Positions 4,900 through 6,801 of a stretch of 6,801 bases of DNA are shown piece after piece. The position numbers were made by a program, and so were the translations under genes. Below the pieces are notes generated by a model. It was not told the DNA's origin and did no database searches. It saw nothing but the letters and a program-made list of their open reading frames with translations. This DNA comes from an uncultured Jannaschia sp. (lineage in GTDB: Bacteria; Pseudomonadota; Alphaproteobacteria; Rhodobacterales; Rhodobacteraceae): contig CALFSY010000148.1 in assembly GCA_937916365.1 (NCBI GenBank), positions 1 through 6,801 on the forward strand, in the 5' to 3' direction. Position 1 is the stretch's first letter; each line of letters starts with the position of its first letter.

Positions 4900-6393
4900 T
4901 TAGTCCTCTTCTTCTTCATCTTCGGTGGCATTGGCGGTTTTGGGCTGCGTGATGCCGTAGCGTTCGATTTTCGCCCGTAGGCCCACACGCGAAAGCCCAA
5001 GTTCAGCCGCTGCGCGGCTTTTGTTCCAGCGTAGGCGTGTTAATGTTTCGCGCAGAATCCGCATTTCAATCAATTCAATGCGTTCTTTCAGATTGCCTGT
5101 GCCCGTCAAAACCGCCTCAGCGCTACGATCGGCGCCTTCATCCCCCGGCGGGGCCTGAAGCACATGGCGCGAAATCAGCTCGGGCCCCAGGACCGGTTCT
5201 TGGGCAAAAATCAACATTCTAGTGATTTCATTGTGCAGTTCAGCTAGATTGCCTGGCCAATCATAGTTTTCCAAAAATTCCAGCGCCGCCGCCGACAAAC
5301 CGCGCACTTGCTTTCCGTGGGTTGCAGCAATATCGAACAACATAGTCTCGGCCAATGTGGCAATATCGCCGGCCCGCGCCCGAAGTGGGGGCACAACAAC
5401 CGTGGCCGCCGATAGCGCGAAAAACAAATCCGCACGAAATGTGCCTTCGGCGACCATCGCCTTAAGATCGCGGTGGGTTCCCGCAATCAGGCGTAGGTTT
5501 GTTGCAACAGTCTCAAGCACACCAACCGGTTGATACACGCCTTCGGTCAACACACGAAGCAAGGCCAACTGCATACCAGGATCAAGCGTATCAACACCGT
5601 TCAGAAACAAAGTGCCACGATCGGCCTTTTGGAACAGACCAAACCGGTTACCCCCCTGGCCGTTTGGCGCACCACGCTTTGCCCCGAACATTTCAAGTGC
5701 TTGCAAATCCGCTGTCAGGCCTGCACAGTTCAGTTCATAAAATGGTTTATCCGACCGCAACGATGTATAGTGGATCGCACGGGCCAGGTTTGCCTTACCC
5801 GTGCCTGCCTCACCCGATAACAATACCGGGACATCAAAACTTGCGTATTGGCGCGCTTCGATCACAACGGCATTCATGGGCGAATTTGGCGCCCTGAGGA
5901 TTTTTTCAAACCCTAACCCTTCGCGCAGGGCTTTGCGCCGTTTTTCCACATTGCTTTCTGCGCGGTTCGATAAATACCGCATCTCTAAAAGCATACGATC
6001 GTGATTGCGACTAAGTTCAAAAAGTTGTGCGTCATTGCGCGCCACCATCAACAACTGCTCCTGATGCCATGGCTTTGCAATGAATTGATAGATACCTGCG
6101 TCGTTGATGGCCGTAACAATACCCTCGGCCTCGGTATATTCGGCGATAATAATTCGCACCGTTTCGGGCCAGCGCTCGCGCACACTCGATAAAAAGCCCA
6201 CCCCGGTTTTGCCAGACATGTGCTGATCGCAAAAAATGGCGGATACATAGTGTTCCTCCATCAGGCGCCAACCTTCGTCGACGGTGGCGGCCAAAAGGCA
6301 ATCGAATTCCCCCTCTAACGCCGTGCACATGGCTGCCAGCGCATCCGCCTCGTCATTGATTAAAAGAAGGGTTGGGCGCTTTGGGGTGCTCAT
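4900..6393 (-). CDS. hupR: HupR/HoxA-type hydrogenase response regulator with degenerate AAA+ domain
   Basis: This is an NtrC-architecture regulator of 497 residues, identified as HupR/HoxA from domain order and position between hypB and hypC. The receiver (about 7-125) has phosphoacceptor Asp56 (FCDQHM) and Lys107 (AKPW), but reads N-D-E at 13-15 and has Ala84 at the usual Thr/Ser switch position. A linker with coiled-coil character (about 125-160) follows. The central AAA+ domain (about 165-400) keeps Walker A (GEAGTGK, 194-200). It has Asn265-Gly266 instead of the Walker B Asp-Glu, GAPNGQ (241-246) instead of GAFTGA, GTHRDL at sensor I, Ala326 at the second arginine-finger position and Ala384 at the sensor II Arg. 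The Fis-type helix-turn-helix is at about 450-481, followed by an acidic tail (EDEEEED). R. capsulatus HupR is reported to activate hydrogenase genes unphosphorylated and with sigma-70 polymerase; this sequence fits that mode. The ATG overlaps the hypB stop (ATGA). Confidence 0.92.
   Translation of the reverse strand: MSTPKRPTLLLINDEADALAAMCTALEGEFDCLLAATVDEGWRLMEEHYVSAIFCDQHMSGKTGVGFLSSVRERWPETVRIIIAEYTEAEGIVTAINDAGIYQFIAKPWHQEQLLMVARNDAQLFELSRNHDRMLLEMRYLSNRAESNVEKRRKALREGLGFEKILRAPNSPMNAVVIEARQYASFDVPVLLSGEAGTGKANLARAIHYTSLRSDKPFYELNCAGLTADLQALEMFGAKRGAPNGQGGNRFGLFQKADRGTLFLNGVDTLDPGMQLALLRVLTEGVYQPVGVLETVATNLRLIAGTHRDLKAMVAEGTFRADLFFALSAATVVVPPLRARAGDIATLAETMLFDIAATHGKQVRGLSAAALEFLENYDWPGNLAELHNEITRMLIFAQEPVLGPELISRHVLQAPPGDEGADRSAEAVLTGTGNLKERIELIEMRILRETLTRLRWNKSRAAAELGLSRVGLRAKIERYGITQPKTANATEDEEEED
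4904..4909 (-). promoter_or_regulatory. Ribosome binding site of hypC within the hupR tail
   Basis: AGAGGA on the minus strand, about 8-9 nt before the hypC ATG. It is formed by the purine-rich codons of the Glu/Asp tail of HupR. It supports the short hypC start. Confidence 0.6.
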
Positions 6394-6801
6394 TCTGCGG
6401 CCTGTTTGTTTGTCTTTGCGGCCAGATTATTTTGTAACCAGGCAATCCAATCGGCCATACCCGCGCCTGTGCGAGCCGAAACGTGCAAAATGTCTATCTG
6501 CGGGTTTATCCGGCGCAAGTTTTCTTCGTAAAGCGCGATGTCAGAATCACAATGCGGCGCCAAATCAATCTTGTTCAACAACGCAAGCCGCGCCGCAGTA
6601 AACATATCAGGGTATTTCAATGGCTTGTCTTCACCCTCGGTCACACTTAGGATGGCAACCTTGCAATCTTCGCCCAGGTCAAATCCGGCGGGGCACACCA
6701 GATTGCCAACATTTTCAATGAATAACAGACTATGTTCGGTTAGGGGCAAATGTTCCATCGCGTGACCCACCATATGGGCATCCAAATGGCATCCTTTGCC
6801 G
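6390..6801 (-). CDS. hypB: HypB, nickel-insertion GTPase (C-terminal 136 residues; 5' end outside window)
   Basis: HypB is the SIMIBI-class GTPase that works with HypA to insert nickel into the hydrogenase large subunit. The open frame enters from the right edge, so the N-terminus, including any His-rich nickel-storage segment and the P-loop, is not visible. What is present starts with GKGCHLDAHMVGH, continues with the strongly conserved LLFIENVGNLVCP and AILSVTEGEDKPLKYPDMF, then the G4 guanine-specificity motif NKID and a G5-like SARTG. The Cys-His of GCHLDA and the Cys of NLVCP form the G-domain metal site and are all present. The internal ATG/TTG codons near the edge are not real starts. 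The stop overlaps the hupR start by ATGA, and the C-terminus is a short Ala/Lys/Gln-rich tail. Confidence 0.97.
   Translation of the reverse strand, partial: GKGCHLDAHMVGHAMEHLPLTEHSLLFIENVGNLVCPAGFDLGEDCKVAILSVTEGEDKPLKYPDMFTAARLALLNKIDLAPHCDSDIALYEENLRRINPQIDILHVSARTGAGMADWIAWLQNNLAAKTNKQAAE

Noticed and set aside
4671..5000. Longer hypC starting upstream at 5000
   Set aside because: The 35 extra residues overlap hupR in another frame. HypC needs Cys2 at its N-terminus, which only the ATG at 4895 provides, and that ATG has a ribosome binding site.

Overview
The window reads as part of an alphaproteobacterial, probably Rhodobacterales-like, [NiFe]-hydrogenase maturation locus. Six genes lie on the minus strand and are transcribed from right to left in the order hypB (C-terminal part only), a hupR/hoxA-type regulator, hypC, hypD, hypE and hypX. 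From memory, inserting the hydrogenase regulator between hypB and hypC matches the hup/hyp cluster of Rhodobacter capsulatus (hypAB-hupR-hypCDE). That match and the moderate-to-high GC are the basis for the lineage guess. The hydrogenase structural genes, hypA and hypF are not in the window; hypA and the hup structural genes would be expected beyond the right edge.

From right to left: the end of HypB (nickel-insertion GTPase) at 6390-6801; HupR (receiver, AAA+ domain, Fis-type helix-turn-helix) at 4900-6393; HypC at 4671-4895; HypD at 3520-4674; HypE at 2498-3523; HypX at 816-2498. The genes overlap by ATGA (hypB/hupR, hypC/hypD, hypD/hypE) or TGATG (hypE/hypX), or are separated by 4 nt (hupR/hypC), so this is one tightly coupled operon. 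HypC and HypD assemble the Fe(CN)2CO unit, HypE supplies cyanide ligands made from the HypF carbamoyl group, HypX supplies CO from formyl-tetrahydrofolate when oxygen is present, and HypB delivers nickel. HupR would control hydrogenase transcription.

To the left, after a 110-nt stretch with no convincing terminator, a tRNA-Gln(UUG) gene lies on the plus strand (631-705), convergent with hypX. A further 210-nt intergenic stretch holds candidate promoters and small repeats. The left edge (1-418, minus strand) is the N-terminal part of an unrecognised membrane protein that runs out of the window.

The most interesting feature is HupR. Its AAA+ domain keeps Walker A but lacks the Walker B acidic pair, the GAFTGA loop, the second arginine finger and the sensor II arginine. 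Its receiver also lacks the switch Thr/Ser and one residue of the acidic pair. This suggests a regulator that works without sigma-54 remodelling, as reported for R. capsulatus HupR. The presence of hypX points to aerobic or microaerobic hydrogenase assembly.
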